A stretch of DNA of 64,000 nt, taken from assembly GCF_009867135.1 (NCBI RefSeq), contig NZ_CP047226.1, positions 1,240,001 through 1,304,000 of the forward strand. Direction: 5' to 3'. The notes beneath the pieces are model-generated. The model was given only the letters and a program-made list of their open reading frames with translations. It made no database searches and was not told the DNA's origin. The DNA is from Moraxella osloensis. GTDB lineage: Bacteria > Pseudomonadota > Gammaproteobacteria > Pseudomonadales > Moraxellaceae. This document shows, one piece after another, positions 28,370 through 36,991 of this stretch; within the stretch, counting starts at the first letter, position 1, and every line of letters begins with the position of its first letter. A program made the position numbers and the translations under genes.

Positions 28370-28700
28370 TGTGTAGTACCTGTTTGATAGCGTTTGTGAA
28401 TTTACGCAAATTTGCTTTTTCTGCGGCAGATAGTGTGACTTTTTTTGATTTTGGGTAAGCCAATAACATAAAAAACTTGCCCGACTCCTCTATATAATAG
28501 TAAATGATACGCATACCACCGCTTTTACCAGTAGAAGATGATGACGACCAACGAGTTTTACGAACACCGCCTGTACCTTGAACTAGGTCGCCTTGCTGGG
28601 GATTTTTTATTAAATCCTCTTGCAAATCTCGATAATTATCATCGTCTGTTAAATCTTTAATTTGCTTGGTAAAAAGCGGTGTTTCAATAAAGTGCAACAT
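28359..28700 (-). CDS. higB: HigB/RelE-superfamily toxin
   Basis: About 113 residues. The N-terminus (HFIETPLFTKQIKDLTDDDNYRDLQEDLIKNPQQGDLVQGTGGVRKTRW) and the later GGMRIIYYYIEESGKFFMLLAYPKSKK are typical of RelE/HigB2-type mRNA interferases, ribosome-dependent nucleases that cut translated mRNA. The ATG at 28700 is used because the longer frame begins with TTG. It is the first gene of the pair, and its last 11 bases overlap the antitoxin. It points away from the PBP gene. Confidence 0.85.
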   Translation of the reverse strand: MLHFIETPLFTKQIKDLTDDDNYRDLQEDLIKNPQQGDLVQGTGGVRKTRWSSSSSTGKSGGMRIIYYYIEESGKFFMLLAYPKSKKVTLSAAEKANLRKFTNAIKQVLHNEQ

Positions 28701-28730
28701 GGTTTTTCTCAAAATATGTTAATGTATTTT

Positions 28731-28749
28731 AATACTTCAATGAAGTATT
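28731..28749. promoter_or_regulatory. Inverted repeat, likely HigA operator
   Basis: A perfect 9-bp dyad, AATACTTCA / TGAAGTATT, with a single central base, 30 bp upstream of the higB start and 30 bp upstream of the PBP gene. This position suits autoregulation of higBA, and it may also influence the PBP gene. Confidence 0.6.
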
Positions 28750-28779
28750 TTCAATAATTGATTTACACGGATTAAGGTA

Positions 28780-31779
28780 ATGACCGAAAACCAACCCCCG
28801 AAAGACGAAAACAGTCAAGAAACTATGAACAGTGGCAAGTTAGAAACTGTCCAAAACATAGATTTGGACAATCCATCACCGACTGATAGTATCAATGCCT
28901 TAGATGATCGCGAAACTGCGATGCCTAGCAACTCGTCTAAAAAAGCCAAAACAATTAAAGATGACAGCCGTCCTGCCAGTTTTCGGGTTTCTCAAGCGCT
29001 TTACAAAACCATTTTGACCAACTTACAAGTGATTTTGGTGGTGTTTGTTGTCGGTCTTATCGGCTGGGTGGCGTGGTATCTCTCGCCCTTAACCGCCTCA
29101 AATACCACCTATAATGCAGAGGCGAATGAAAACGCCGTGGCAGTTGTCGTCGATAATCTGGGTATGGCGGATGTGGTCAACCAAGCCAACAGCCAAAATA
29201 CTAATACCCAAAGTGCAAACGCCAATCTATCAAGTTCGGTCAACGCCACGCCTGCCAAAACGTGCGATTTAACCCAGCCCAAAAACCAAGCCCGTTTTAC
29301 CGACAGTATCAACCGAGTCAATCAAAGTCTGCTCAGCTTGTACCAGCAAAAACGTCTAGCCAACCAATACCAACTGCAAACTGCCAGTCTTTGGCAACAA
29401 GCCTGTGAGCAACATATCAACGAAGACGCGTTAGCCTTTGCGCTAAAAACGCTTGCCAGCCCGGAGCGATTGTTGCAGCTACAATGGCGAGAACAACAGC
29501 CCAATCGCCGCAATCAAAACGACCCCAATGTCGCCCATATGCCAACCAATTGGCTCACCCAAACCAACCCTTGGTATGGGCTGCCGGGCTGTGTGTACAT
29601 CAAAACCGCCAAAACGGCGGACAATCAAACAGGCTACCTGTACGTCGATAATCGTAGCAATACCATGACTGACACAGGTGACGTTGACCCATTAACCCAG
29701 CTTTGTAATAACCCTAGATTGATTCCGATGTCGGTCAAAGCATTGTTGGTTAAACCATTGACAGGGGCGGCGACTTTACCCAATGCAGGCGTAGCCAACC
29801 CCAACAATGCTTTTAATAAAGCCAAAAACGATATTCAAAACCAAGCCAATGGCGTGCTGCAAACCCTACAAGACAAACCCACGCAAGACCCGAAAAAACG
29901 GATTGCATCCACCAGCAAAACCGAGGTTGCTTTACCGACCAACCTAGGGTTGATGTATAGCGAATTGTCCAACATCCACGCCAGCCATTTTGACCGCCAG
30001 TTATTGGACGCTTATCAAAGCTACCAACAAAAAAATGACCAACGCAGCTGGTGGCAAAAACTCACGGCACCGCCAATCAATAGTATCAATGTCGATGGCT
30101 CAGATATCAAAATCGGCTACAACATGGCGTTAACCCTGGATCCCGCCGTACAGACCACCGCCCAGCAAGTAGCCGATTGTGTCACCAATAACCCCAATGC
30201 CGCGGACTGTAATAGCGTGCTGTCGCCTGCGTTGCAAAAAGTCGCGGATGGCATGTATGAGAACGCCTTGGTACGCAGTATCGGTATCGCGGTGATTGAT
30301 GTCAAAACCCAAGGCGTGCTTGCCCTTGCTAGCGCTGACTCCAACTGCTACCGTGCCGATAATGGCGATACGACGATTAAGCCCACAGGTTGCCCCATAC
30401 TGTGGAAAAAAGACTGGAGCAAGCAAAACCTCATGAACCATGCGTTATACCAAACCGTATACCCAGGTTCGACCGTTAAAACCGTACAAGCATTGGCACT
30501 GGTACGCGCCAATCCACGGTTTAAAAATATGCAAACCCCTGAAGCGCAATATCTCAAACAAGTGATAGCAAGCTCATCTACCGAAAAAGTGGCGAATTTT
30601 TTATATTGTCACCGCACGACCAGTGCGATGTCATTGCAACGTGACCGACAAGGCGTTTGCCCAGGTATGCCCGCCTTTAAAAAAGCCAGTGATGACATGG
30701 GCTGGAGTGTGAATTGTGCCGATAAAGGGGGAGTGAATTGCGGATTTAAAGATTTATTGTTTGGTAAAGCCTATAATAGCGACCCGATGCTACAAAGCCG
30801 TTATTTTTCAGGTGTACTGCTCACCGATGGCAAGCAAGATTACACCACCAAGCAATTGCAATTTACCGAAAGCCAAGTGGCAAGCTGTGTCAAAGCCAAT
30901 GGTGGACGTATGAACGGGGCGTGTCGTCAAGGGGGCGATATGCTCAATGCCAGCATGAACCAAGTGTTTGGGGCAGGTAATGCCAAAACCTCGGTACTGG
31001 GTGTGTCGGATATGTTTGCCAATCTGCTGATTGCCGATAATGGCGCGACCCGGCGTCGTGGCGTGCATTTGATTGAGGATTTGTGGGGCGTCAATCAAAT
31101 TCCACTGCGTCCTAAAGCCTGGCGAGGCGATGCCCAAAGCCAAGAGACATTGACCACAGCTACCAGCCAACTCGGCGCCATGCCACTGGGCATCAACCAA
31201 TCTGACGCCCGTGGTGCGCTCAATTTATTATCAGGTACGCTGCTAGCAGGCACAGGTTTGGGCGGCGGCAATGGCACAGCTTTTGCTGCCTGTAACCAAG
31301 CGATTGGTAGCTGTGCATGGACACAGGGCGTGATGGTGGGCAAAACAGGCACACCCGGCTTTAACTATCCTACCCGCCAAAACGGTCGCAGCTTTTATAC
31401 CCCCAATGTCACCGTCAGTATGGTGGCAAATCTGTGTAACAATGCGGACATTCGCGCAGGCAAAGCTCAGCCATCGGTGGCATGTTATGCTCGTCCGTAT
31501 AAATGGTTTGTTTATGGGCTAAAAGATAAAAATGGCAAATGGGATAAAGCGGTAGCGGTATTGGTTGAGCGTAACTGGACTAAAAATGGCTTGGTCGATG
31601 ACCCTCGCGATGGCATTAACCGAGCGGTACAGGCAGGCATGATATTAGCCAAACAGATGTATCAAAGCTCAGCGATTAGCCGTCCTACCAGCGCCAACCC
31701 ACGGGCTGATTCAGTGGCTAGTCCAATGACTGATGCTACGCAAGCTGTTAAAAAAACACAACATCAATCAAAAAGTTAA
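28780..31779 (+). CDS. Penicillin-binding transpeptidase (class B-like) with long N-terminal extension
   Basis: 999 residues. A Glu/Ser/Asp-rich cytoplasmic tail (about 1-75) precedes one transmembrane helix (about 82-105, LQVILVVFVVGLIGWVAWYLSPL). A long periplasmic region with Cys residues and Gln/Asn-rich stretches follows, then a transpeptidase domain: SxxK as STVK (serine about 563), the region SDMFANLLIADNGATRRR (like TPLQLA..YAALANGG), and KTGT (lysine about 855). It is thus a D,D-transpeptidase for peptidoglycan cross-linking. I did not find a clear SxN motif. No glycosyltransferase domain is present, so it probably pairs with the SEDS protein. It lies 17 bp from the next gene. Its start, preceded by AAGG at short spacing, is moderately certain. 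Confidence 0.84.
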   Translation: MTENQPPKDENSQETMNSGKLETVQNIDLDNPSPTDSINALDDRETAMPSNSSKKAKTIKDDSRPASFRVSQALYKTILTNLQVILVVFVVGLIGWVAWYLSPLTASNTTYNAEANENAVAVVVDNLGMADVVNQANSQNTNTQSANANLSSSVNATPAKTCDLTQPKNQARFTDSINRVNQSLLSLYQQKRLANQYQLQTASLWQQACEQHINEDALAFALKTLASPERLLQLQWREQQPNRRNQNDPNVAHMPTNWLTQTNPWYGLPGCVYIKTAKTADNQTGYLYVDNRSNTMTDTGDVDPLTQLCNNPRLIPMSVKALLVKPLTGAATLPNAGVANPNNAFNKAKNDIQNQANGVLQTLQDKPTQDPKKRIASTSKTEVALPTNLGLMYSELSNIHASHFDRQLLDAYQSYQQKNDQRSWWQKLTAPPINSINVDGSDIKIGYNMALTLDPAVQTTAQQVADCVTNNPNAADCNSVLSPALQKVADGMYENALVRSIGIAVIDVKTQGVLALASADSNCYRADNGDTTIKPTGCPILWKKDWSKQNLMNHALYQTVYPGSTVKTVQALALVRANPRFKNMQTPEAQYLKQVIASSSTEKVANFLYCHRTTSAMSLQRDRQGVCPGMPAFKKASDDMGWSVNCADKGGVNCGFKDLLFGKAYNSDPMLQSRYFSGVLLTDGKQDYTTKQLQFTESQVASCVKANGGRMNGACRQGGDMLNASMNQVFGAGNAKTSVLGVSDMFANLLIADNGATRRRGVHLIEDLWGVNQIPLRPKAWRGDAQSQETLTTATSQLGAMPLGINQSDARGALNLLSGTLLAGTGLGGGNGTAFAACNQAIGSCAWTQGVMVGKTGTPGFNYPTRQNGRSFYTPNVTVSMVANLCNNADIRAGKAQPSVACYARPYKWFVYGLKDKNGKWDKAVAVLVERNWTKNGLVDDPRDGINRAVQAGMILAKQMYQSSAISRPTSANPRADSVASPMTDATQAVKKTQHQSKS

Positions 31780-31795
31780 TCATTAAGAGTAAATT

Positions 31796-33376
31796 ATGGC
31801 TTACATCACCACCAATCACCGTTTTATCATTGACGACAAACACCCAAGCGATGTGTTTGATGAAATGGAAAATTTCTTTAGCCTATACACCACCGCCATT
31901 GATGACTTACAACGTGTGAGCGTTCAGCTCTCGGTGCCGACGAGTTTTGATATCACTGCCAATAAGAAAATGGCAGAAAGCTACCGACAATTTACCCAAT
32001 CGCTCAAATACACCATGCCTGATATTCATATTTTGCCGATTAAAACCCATGCCGCCCAAACAGCGGATGACGACGACACAGCCAGCGAAGCAGATAATTC
32101 GGTAATTTTGCTGATTCAACGACTCGATGGCTATGCGCTTGAAGACGATGAAAAACCCAGTCTATATCAAAGCGTATTAGGGCGACTCATCCCACGTTTT
32201 GCTGAAGAAAAATCTGCTACAGGACACTACCCTGAGCGCGCCCCAATCACCTTGCCTGAGCCTATTGGGCAACCAGCACCTTCAGCCCCGATACCTGTAT
32301 CACCGCAGTATCCAACCCAGCCTGTTTCGCCACAACCACAGCCTGCTCAAGCTTATCAAACGCCTGTGCAACCAACAATACCGCCTTCAATCCCCAATCC
32401 AGTGCCTGCAGGTGCGCCGATGCAGCCGCCGCTGGTCAATACCGAGCCTACACCATCTATATCCTCTAAGCCACAACCTACGAGGGTGCAACCGCCAGTT
32501 CAGACGCCAACAGCTGCGCCCAAACCGATGGTCACTGTGTTGCCAAACATCCAAAAATCCGCCAAGCCGTACCAAGATTTATTGACCGATGCGATTATGG
32601 CAGCGGCGAAACAATGGGTGGATAAATCCCAAGTGATTACTCAAATTATATTAAAATCCAATGATGGACTGACAACCGCGATGGTGGAGCAGTTATTTAG
32701 CAGTTTTAATCATGCCCATGAACCCAACCATACCCCGCATGATGCCATTGATTTGGTATCTTACGGCTATGAGGTATTAAAACCCAAGCTTGCCACAATG
32801 GGGGTAAGCTTGTCCGACGAAGCGCAATTTGGGTTAAAAGCCAAAGTGCAAGCCACGCCAACTGATATCGCACGTTTGCAAAAAGGTGAGGTATTTAGCA
32901 ATGAGATTAAACTGGGTGTTAAATTCATGACTCAGACTCAGGCACAGCCAAACTCAAATCATCATATCGCAGCAAGCCCGCCCGCTTTTAGTACTGCTAG
33001 TACTGCGCCACGCCAAGCGCAAAGCAAACTGCCGCAGTTGAACCAAAATCTGCAGCAGATTGTTTTGACCATAAAATCTGTGGATGGGCTAGGGGAGCGC
33101 CAACAGAAAGTACGCGAGTTTCCGATTGTTTTTGCCAGTCGCGAGGCACAAATCGCGCATGCCTTACGTCTATTTGCCGCCAATGACCTAAAGCCTGCCA
33201 GTGGCGTGTATTTTGCGATTGTCGAATCTCAAGGACAGCTGCTGATTGATGAGATTGACCCCAACATCAGCATTACCCGAAACGGTCAACCTATCAAACA
33301 ACATGATGTTTTGCTGCCCAATGATGTGTTAAGCATTAATCATGCGATAACTGTGCAGTTGTTGTTAACCCAATAA
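31796..33376 (+). CDS. Protein with Pro-rich linker and possible FHA-like C-terminal domain
   Basis: 526 residues, cytoplasmic by composition. The N-terminal about 130 residues form a helical/beta domain I cannot place (FIIDDKHPSDVFDEMENFFSLYTTAIDDLQ). A long Pro/Gln/Val linker (about 140-260) follows, then a helical segment. The last about 95 residues have the beta-strand rhythm and positions of an FHA domain (FPIVFASREAQIAHALRLFA ... GQLLIDEIDPNISITRNGQPI.. HDVLLPNDVLSIN). FHA domains bind phosphothreonine and often partner Ser/Thr kinases, as in mycobacterial FhaA and FhaB; the kinase is encoded about 8 kb upstream in the same block. The FHA reading is tentative because the serine and histidine positions are only partly conserved. 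Confidence 0.6.
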   Translation: MAYITTNHRFIIDDKHPSDVFDEMENFFSLYTTAIDDLQRVSVQLSVPTSFDITANKKMAESYRQFTQSLKYTMPDIHILPIKTHAAQTADDDDTASEADNSVILLIQRLDGYALEDDEKPSLYQSVLGRLIPRFAEEKSATGHYPERAPITLPEPIGQPAPSAPIPVSPQYPTQPVSPQPQPAQAYQTPVQPTIPPSIPNPVPAGAPMQPPLVNTEPTPSISSKPQPTRVQPPVQTPTAAPKPMVTVLPNIQKSAKPYQDLLTDAIMAAAKQWVDKSQVITQIILKSNDGLTTAMVEQLFSSFNHAHEPNHTPHDAIDLVSYGYEVLKPKLATMGVSLSDEAQFGLKAKVQATPTDIARLQKGEVFSNEIKLGVKFMTQTQAQPNSNHHIAASPPAFSTASTAPRQAQSKLPQLNQNLQQIVLTIKSVDGLGERQQKVREFPIVFASREAQIAHALRLFAANDLKPASGVYFAIVESQGQLLIDEIDPNISITRNGQPIKQHDVLLPNDVLSINHAITVQLLLTQ

Positions 33377-33433
33377 ATGGGCCTAAACTAAAACGACATC
33401 GATAAAGTGGTTTTTAAAAATGATAGATTTAAC

Positions 33434-34351
33434 ATGATAGAGCGTGGCATGAAACCCAGTAAGTTATATTTACCCCATGATAAGTCGTTTATGGGTGGGC
33501 GGCTTATCGATTATTTGGCAGCGCATTTTTCTCATATTAGTTTGGCAAACTGGCAACGACGGTTTGACAGCGGTTTAATTAGCCTTGAGCGTGGTGAGCC
33601 GCTCAAACACGATTCACCCTATTTGGCAGGACAAACCATCTTGTACTATAGGCAGGTTGAAAATGAGCCCATCATTCCATTTGAGCCCCATATTCTTCAT
33701 TTGGATGAACATTTACTGGTGGTCGATAAACCGCATTTTTTACCTGTTACACCGTCAGGTCGCTATGTCAGCCAAACCTTGCTAGCCAAACTAAGAAATC
33801 ATCCAGACTTACAGCAGTTAGCCGTGGATGATATTTCACCCTTGCATCGGTTGGATAAGGACACGGCAGGCGTGATGTTACTATCGGTTAATCCAAGTAG
33901 CCGCGCTTGCTATCATGCGCTGTTTGCCGATAGACAAATACACAAAACTTACCACGCCATAGCACCGACTCGCAGCGATTTATGTTATCCCTTTCACATC
34001 CATTCCAAACTTGAGCGTGGTGAGCCGTTTTTTTTGACCAAGACGGCCCAAGGTGAGCCAAATGCGCATACTATGATTGAATTGATTGAAAATAACGGGG
34101 CGTTTAGCTTATACCGATTAACCCCGGTGACAGGCAGAAAACACCAATTGCGGGTGCATATGGCAAGTTTAGGTATGCCGCTGTTACATGACAATTTTTA
34201 TCCCACTGTCAAGACTGTCAAGCCCCAAGGCAGTAGCGATTTTACAAAGCCTTTGCAACTGTTGGCAAAATCCATCGCGTTTATTGACCCCATCACCCAG
34301 CAAGCAAGGCGTTTTGATAGTCAGCTAAGGCTGATAAAAAATTCTAAATGA
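33434..34351 (+). CDS. RluA-family pseudouridine synthase
   Basis: About 305 residues of the RluA family. The catalytic signature is HRLDKDTAGVML (aspartate in LDKDT), with VTGRKHQLRVHMASLGMPLL near the end and VVDKPHFLPVTPSG at the ATP-independent core. The N-terminal part (FMGGRLIDYLAAHFSHISLANWQRRFDSGLISL) resembles a truncated S4-like domain. It is distinct from RluD earlier in the window and may modify a different rRNA or tRNA site. The start at ATG 33434 is tentative; 33449 is also possible. It follows the FHA-like gene by about 60 bp and need not be part of that block. Confidence 0.84.
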   Translation: MIERGMKPSKLYLPHDKSFMGGRLIDYLAAHFSHISLANWQRRFDSGLISLERGEPLKHDSPYLAGQTILYYRQVENEPIIPFEPHILHLDEHLLVVDKPHFLPVTPSGRYVSQTLLAKLRNHPDLQQLAVDDISPLHRLDKDTAGVMLLSVNPSSRACYHALFADRQIHKTYHAIAPTRSDLCYPFHIHSKLERGEPFFLTKTAQGEPNAHTMIELIENNGAFSLYRLTPVTGRKHQLRVHMASLGMPLLHDNFYPTVKTVKPQGSSDFTKPLQLLAKSIAFIDPITQQARRFDSQLRLIKNSK

Positions 34352-34360
34352 TTGATATAT

Positions 34361-35008
34361 TTAAGTTTTTATCACTTCTTTAAGCTGCTGACTGGCGAGT
34401 TTGACATCTTTTTGCCCCAAAATTGCAGAAACGACTGCCACGCCGTCAATAGACGTGTCGGCAGCTTGCAGCGCTTGTTGTAAGGCGGGCAGGGTGGTGT
34501 GATTGATACCACCAATGGCGACAATCGGAAGCGTTACCGATTGCCGTATTTGTGTTAAGCTCGCTATGGTAACTGTTTGCGCATCTTGTTTGGTGGATGT
34601 GGCAAACATCGCGCCAACGCCCAAATAATCTGCGCCGTCTGCTTGCGCTTGGATGGCTTGCTGGGCAGTGCGCGCGGAAACTCCAATGATTTTATCTTTG
34701 CCTAAAATTTGTCGAACCACGCCACAAGGCAAATCACTTTGACCGATATGTACGCCATCTGCCTCAACTGCTAGGGCGATATCGACACGGTCGTTAATCA
34801 GTAATGGCACATTATAGTGATGGCAAATCGCTTTGATACGCAGCGCACGCTCATAGAACGCTTTGCTAGCAATCGCTTTTTCTCGAAGCTGCACCAATGT
34901 CACGCCGCCCAATATCGCTTGTTCAACGGCTTGTTCAAGCGTCTGCTGTTGTAAGCAATTGCGATCTGTGACCAAATACAGCCGATAATCAGCACGGTTA
35001 TGCATCAT
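34361..35008 (-). CDS. thiE: Thiamine-phosphate synthase
   Basis: ThiE joins HMP-pyrophosphate and THZ-phosphate into thiamine phosphate. The 215-residue TIM barrel has the expected start YLVTDRN, LVQLREKAIASKAFYERAL, LINDRVDIALAVEADGVHIGQSDLP, and a late phosphate-binding VAIGGINHTTLPAL. It overlaps the upstream elaA gene by 11 bp, so the two are co-transcribed. No other thiamine gene and no TPP riboswitch is visible here. Confidence 0.94.
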   Translation of the reverse strand: MMHNRADYRLYLVTDRNCLQQQTLEQAVEQAILGGVTLVQLREKAIASKAFYERALRIKAICHHYNVPLLINDRVDIALAVEADGVHIGQSDLPCGVVRQILGKDKIIGVSARTAQQAIQAQADGADYLGVGAMFATSTKQDAQTVTIASLTQIRQSVTLPIVAIGGINHTTLPALQQALQAADTSIDGVAVVSAILGQKDVKLASQQLKEVIKT

Positions 35009-35459
35009 GTTTGACTTCCCATATCATATTGACATGCTCAATGCCATCTTCAAGGTAACAGTCACCTTGTATACAAAAGCCGAGCGCTTGATAAAAGTGT
35101 ATCAGATAAGTTTGAGCGGCGATAAAAATCGGCTGGCTAGGGTAGTATTGCTGGCAAATTTCAATGGCTTTTTGCATCAAATCACGCCCATAATGGTGAC
35201 CCCGAAAATCATCAACCGTTAACACGCGACCAATCGCGACATAACCCAAATAATGATAATCGGGTGGGATAATCCGCGCATAACACGCTAGATTATTATC
35301 AATAAAACCCTGTAAATGCCAACACACCAAGTCGGTATCATCAATGTCTGGATAGGCGCAATGTTGCTCTACAACAAATACCTCACAGCGCGCCTTAAAA
35401 ATGCCATGCAAGGCTTGTGATGATAACTGTGGCAGTAGATTAAGTTTAAATGTTAGCAT
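34998..35459 (-). CDS. elaA: GNAT-family N-acetyltransferase, ElaA-like
   Basis: A 153-residue acetyltransferase. The N-terminus (LHGIFKARCEVFVVEQHCAYPDIDDTDLVCWHL) is characteristic of ElaA, and IGRVLTVDDFRGHHYGRDLMQKAIEIC is the acetyl-CoA-binding motif. The substrate is unknown for the family. It is the first gene of a two-gene unit with thiE, which it overlaps. It lies close to the BASS transporter, with a 31-bp gap. Confidence 0.85.
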   Translation of the reverse strand: MLTFKLNLLPQLSSQALHGIFKARCEVFVVEQHCAYPDIDDTDLVCWHLQGFIDNNLACYARIIPPDYHYLGYVAIGRVLTVDDFRGHHYGRDLMQKAIEICQQYYPSQPIFIAAQTYLIHFYQALGFCIQGDCYLEDGIEHVNMIWEVKHDA

Positions 35460-35490
35460 ACGAAGAAATCGAACAGATTGAAAATCAGCA

Positions 35491-36423
35491 TTATTTTAGG
35501 CTGGCTTGGCTGTCGATAGTATGCCATTTGACCATTTTTTTACCCAATAACGGCAAGCAAAACGAAGGCAATTGGTACGCGCCAATCAACGGTAAAAACA
35601 TCGCACCCATAAACGGCGTGGTGATGGTATACGCCAATAACACATTGCGGCCACCGCAAGCCAGCGCAGAGATAATGGCGTTTTCATAGCCAAAGCGGCG
35701 GTATAAAAAATAGGCAGAAAAGTAAAATACTAACGATAAGGCAGTGCCCAAACCAAACAAGCTTAACGCCTGCATGGGATTGGTATCAAAGGTATGTCTA
35801 AAGCCCGACATCAATCCAAGCGGAAACATCATCAGTAGAATAATGTTAAACTTAGCAATTTTTGGATAATAAGTATTGAGCGTATCACGGGGAATGTATT
35901 GCCGTGCCGCGACCGCCAAAATCATGGGGGCAATAATGTAAATCAACAAGCGTTTAATATACAGGACAAAGTCTAAATGGGCGTCCTTGCTGCCAAGTAA
36001 CCACAATATCACCAGTAAGCTCACCGGCATGACCAACGTAGCTGTGATGGTTTTTGCCATGGCTAGCAGGGCATCAAAACCAACTGCATTCACAATAGCG
36101 CCCGTACCAAATAGCGGCGCGGTGGCTGACAGACCCGCGATAGCCAACAACAAATCACCACGCACACCCAATAAATAAGCAATCAAGGTAATCGCCAAGC
36201 TCATCAGCGCACTTTGGAAGATGGCAAATCCCCAAACATATTGGGTCGTCATGCGTCTAATTAGCTGGGTTTGGTCAATGCCCAACAAAGTAAAAAACAT
36301 CAAGAAAAATAAAATCTGTGGCAGCAGCCCAAGGACAAAATGCGACAAGTCAGGAAATATAAATCCAATCACACCAAACAACGGCATAAAAATCGTACTG
36401 TGACGGGCAATAAATCCAATCAT
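35491..36423 (-). CDS. BASS-family (bile acid:sodium symporter-like) transporter
   Basis: 310 residues with about ten hydrophobic helices and features of the BASS fold, such as GLSATAPLFGTGAIVNAVGFDA (crossover-motif-like), FALL-type loops and a late ALACGGRNVLLAYT segment. These transporters move organic anions, often with sodium; the cargo cannot be read from sequence. It is transcribed separately, with about 190 bp upstream that shows no clear gene. Confidence 0.72.
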   Translation of the reverse strand: MIGFIARHSTIFMPLFGVIGFIFPDLSHFVLGLLPQILFFLMFFTLLGIDQTQLIRRMTTQYVWGFAIFQSALMSLAITLIAYLLGVRGDLLLAIAGLSATAPLFGTGAIVNAVGFDALLAMAKTITATLVMPVSLLVILWLLGSKDAHLDFVLYIKRLLIYIIAPMILAVAARQYIPRDTLNTYYPKIAKFNIILLMMFPLGLMSGFRHTFDTNPMQALSLFGLGTALSLVFYFSAYFLYRRFGYENAIISALACGGRNVLLAYTITTPFMGAMFLPLIGAYQLPSFCLPLLGKKMVKWHTIDSQASLK

Positions 36424-36616
36424 GATAAATCCTTGGCGATTTTAATGATAAACGAACAAACGATAAATAAATAATTGAGTGAGCATACTACTCATTATTG
36501 ATTGATAAATGCAAATGGTTTTGACGCCGATAGCTTTTATTTCGCATAATGTATATTATGTTAAATAAAATAATTCAAGCTAAACGCTAACTGCCACTCA
36601 AACCTCACTGTATCTG

Positions 36617-36919
36617 CTAACGGTCTTTTACAGCTTGCAATGCATTATCAAGATTTTGATTCACTGTCTTTTCTATCAGCGGCAAAAAACTTTTGAATAA
36701 AAACCCAAGCTTTGCTTGCATATCAAATACTTTATCATCCACGGTTAACGTACCTGTCACACCGGCACGAGAAAAGTTGACACGTATTTGCTCATCACTG
36801 CGCACTACATCGCAATGCATTTTATAGTCTTTTTCTGCTGAGACAATCCAGTCTTCGGTTATCTCAAAGGCTTGCGCTTTACTAATGCCATGCTCACGAT
36901 GAATCACAAAATTACTCAT
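36617..36919 (-). CDS. Polyhydroxyalkanoic acid system family protein
   Basis: A 100-residue protein matching the small family of that name (TIGR02610-type), with HREHGISKAQAFEITEDW at the start and the late FDMQAKLGFLFKSFLPLIEKTVNQNL. It is associated with PHA granule metabolism in other bacteria, but no other PHA gene (phaC, phaA, phaB) is in the window, so the role here is unproven. It lies 72 bp downstream of the TetR-type gene on the same strand and may be co-transcribed with it. Confidence 0.7.
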   Translation of the reverse strand: MSNFVIHREHGISKAQAFEITEDWIVSAEKDYKMHCDVVRSDEQIRVNFSRAGVTGTLTVDDKVFDMQAKLGFLFKSFLPLIEKTVNQNLDNALQAVKDR

Positions 36920-36991
36920 ACTTTTCTACTTTTTTTCAACGCTGTCTTGGGTTTTTAGCTGTCTATTTTTGGTGGTCTGCGTTCGCTGAAT

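Noticed and set aside
30808-31200. 130-codon minus-strand frame
   Set aside because: Antisense to the transpeptidase domain of the PBP gene; no independent support.
32199-32585. 128-codon plus-strand frame in a second frame
   Set aside because: Lies inside the Pro-rich linker of the FHA-like protein; such repetitive codons keep other frames open by chance.
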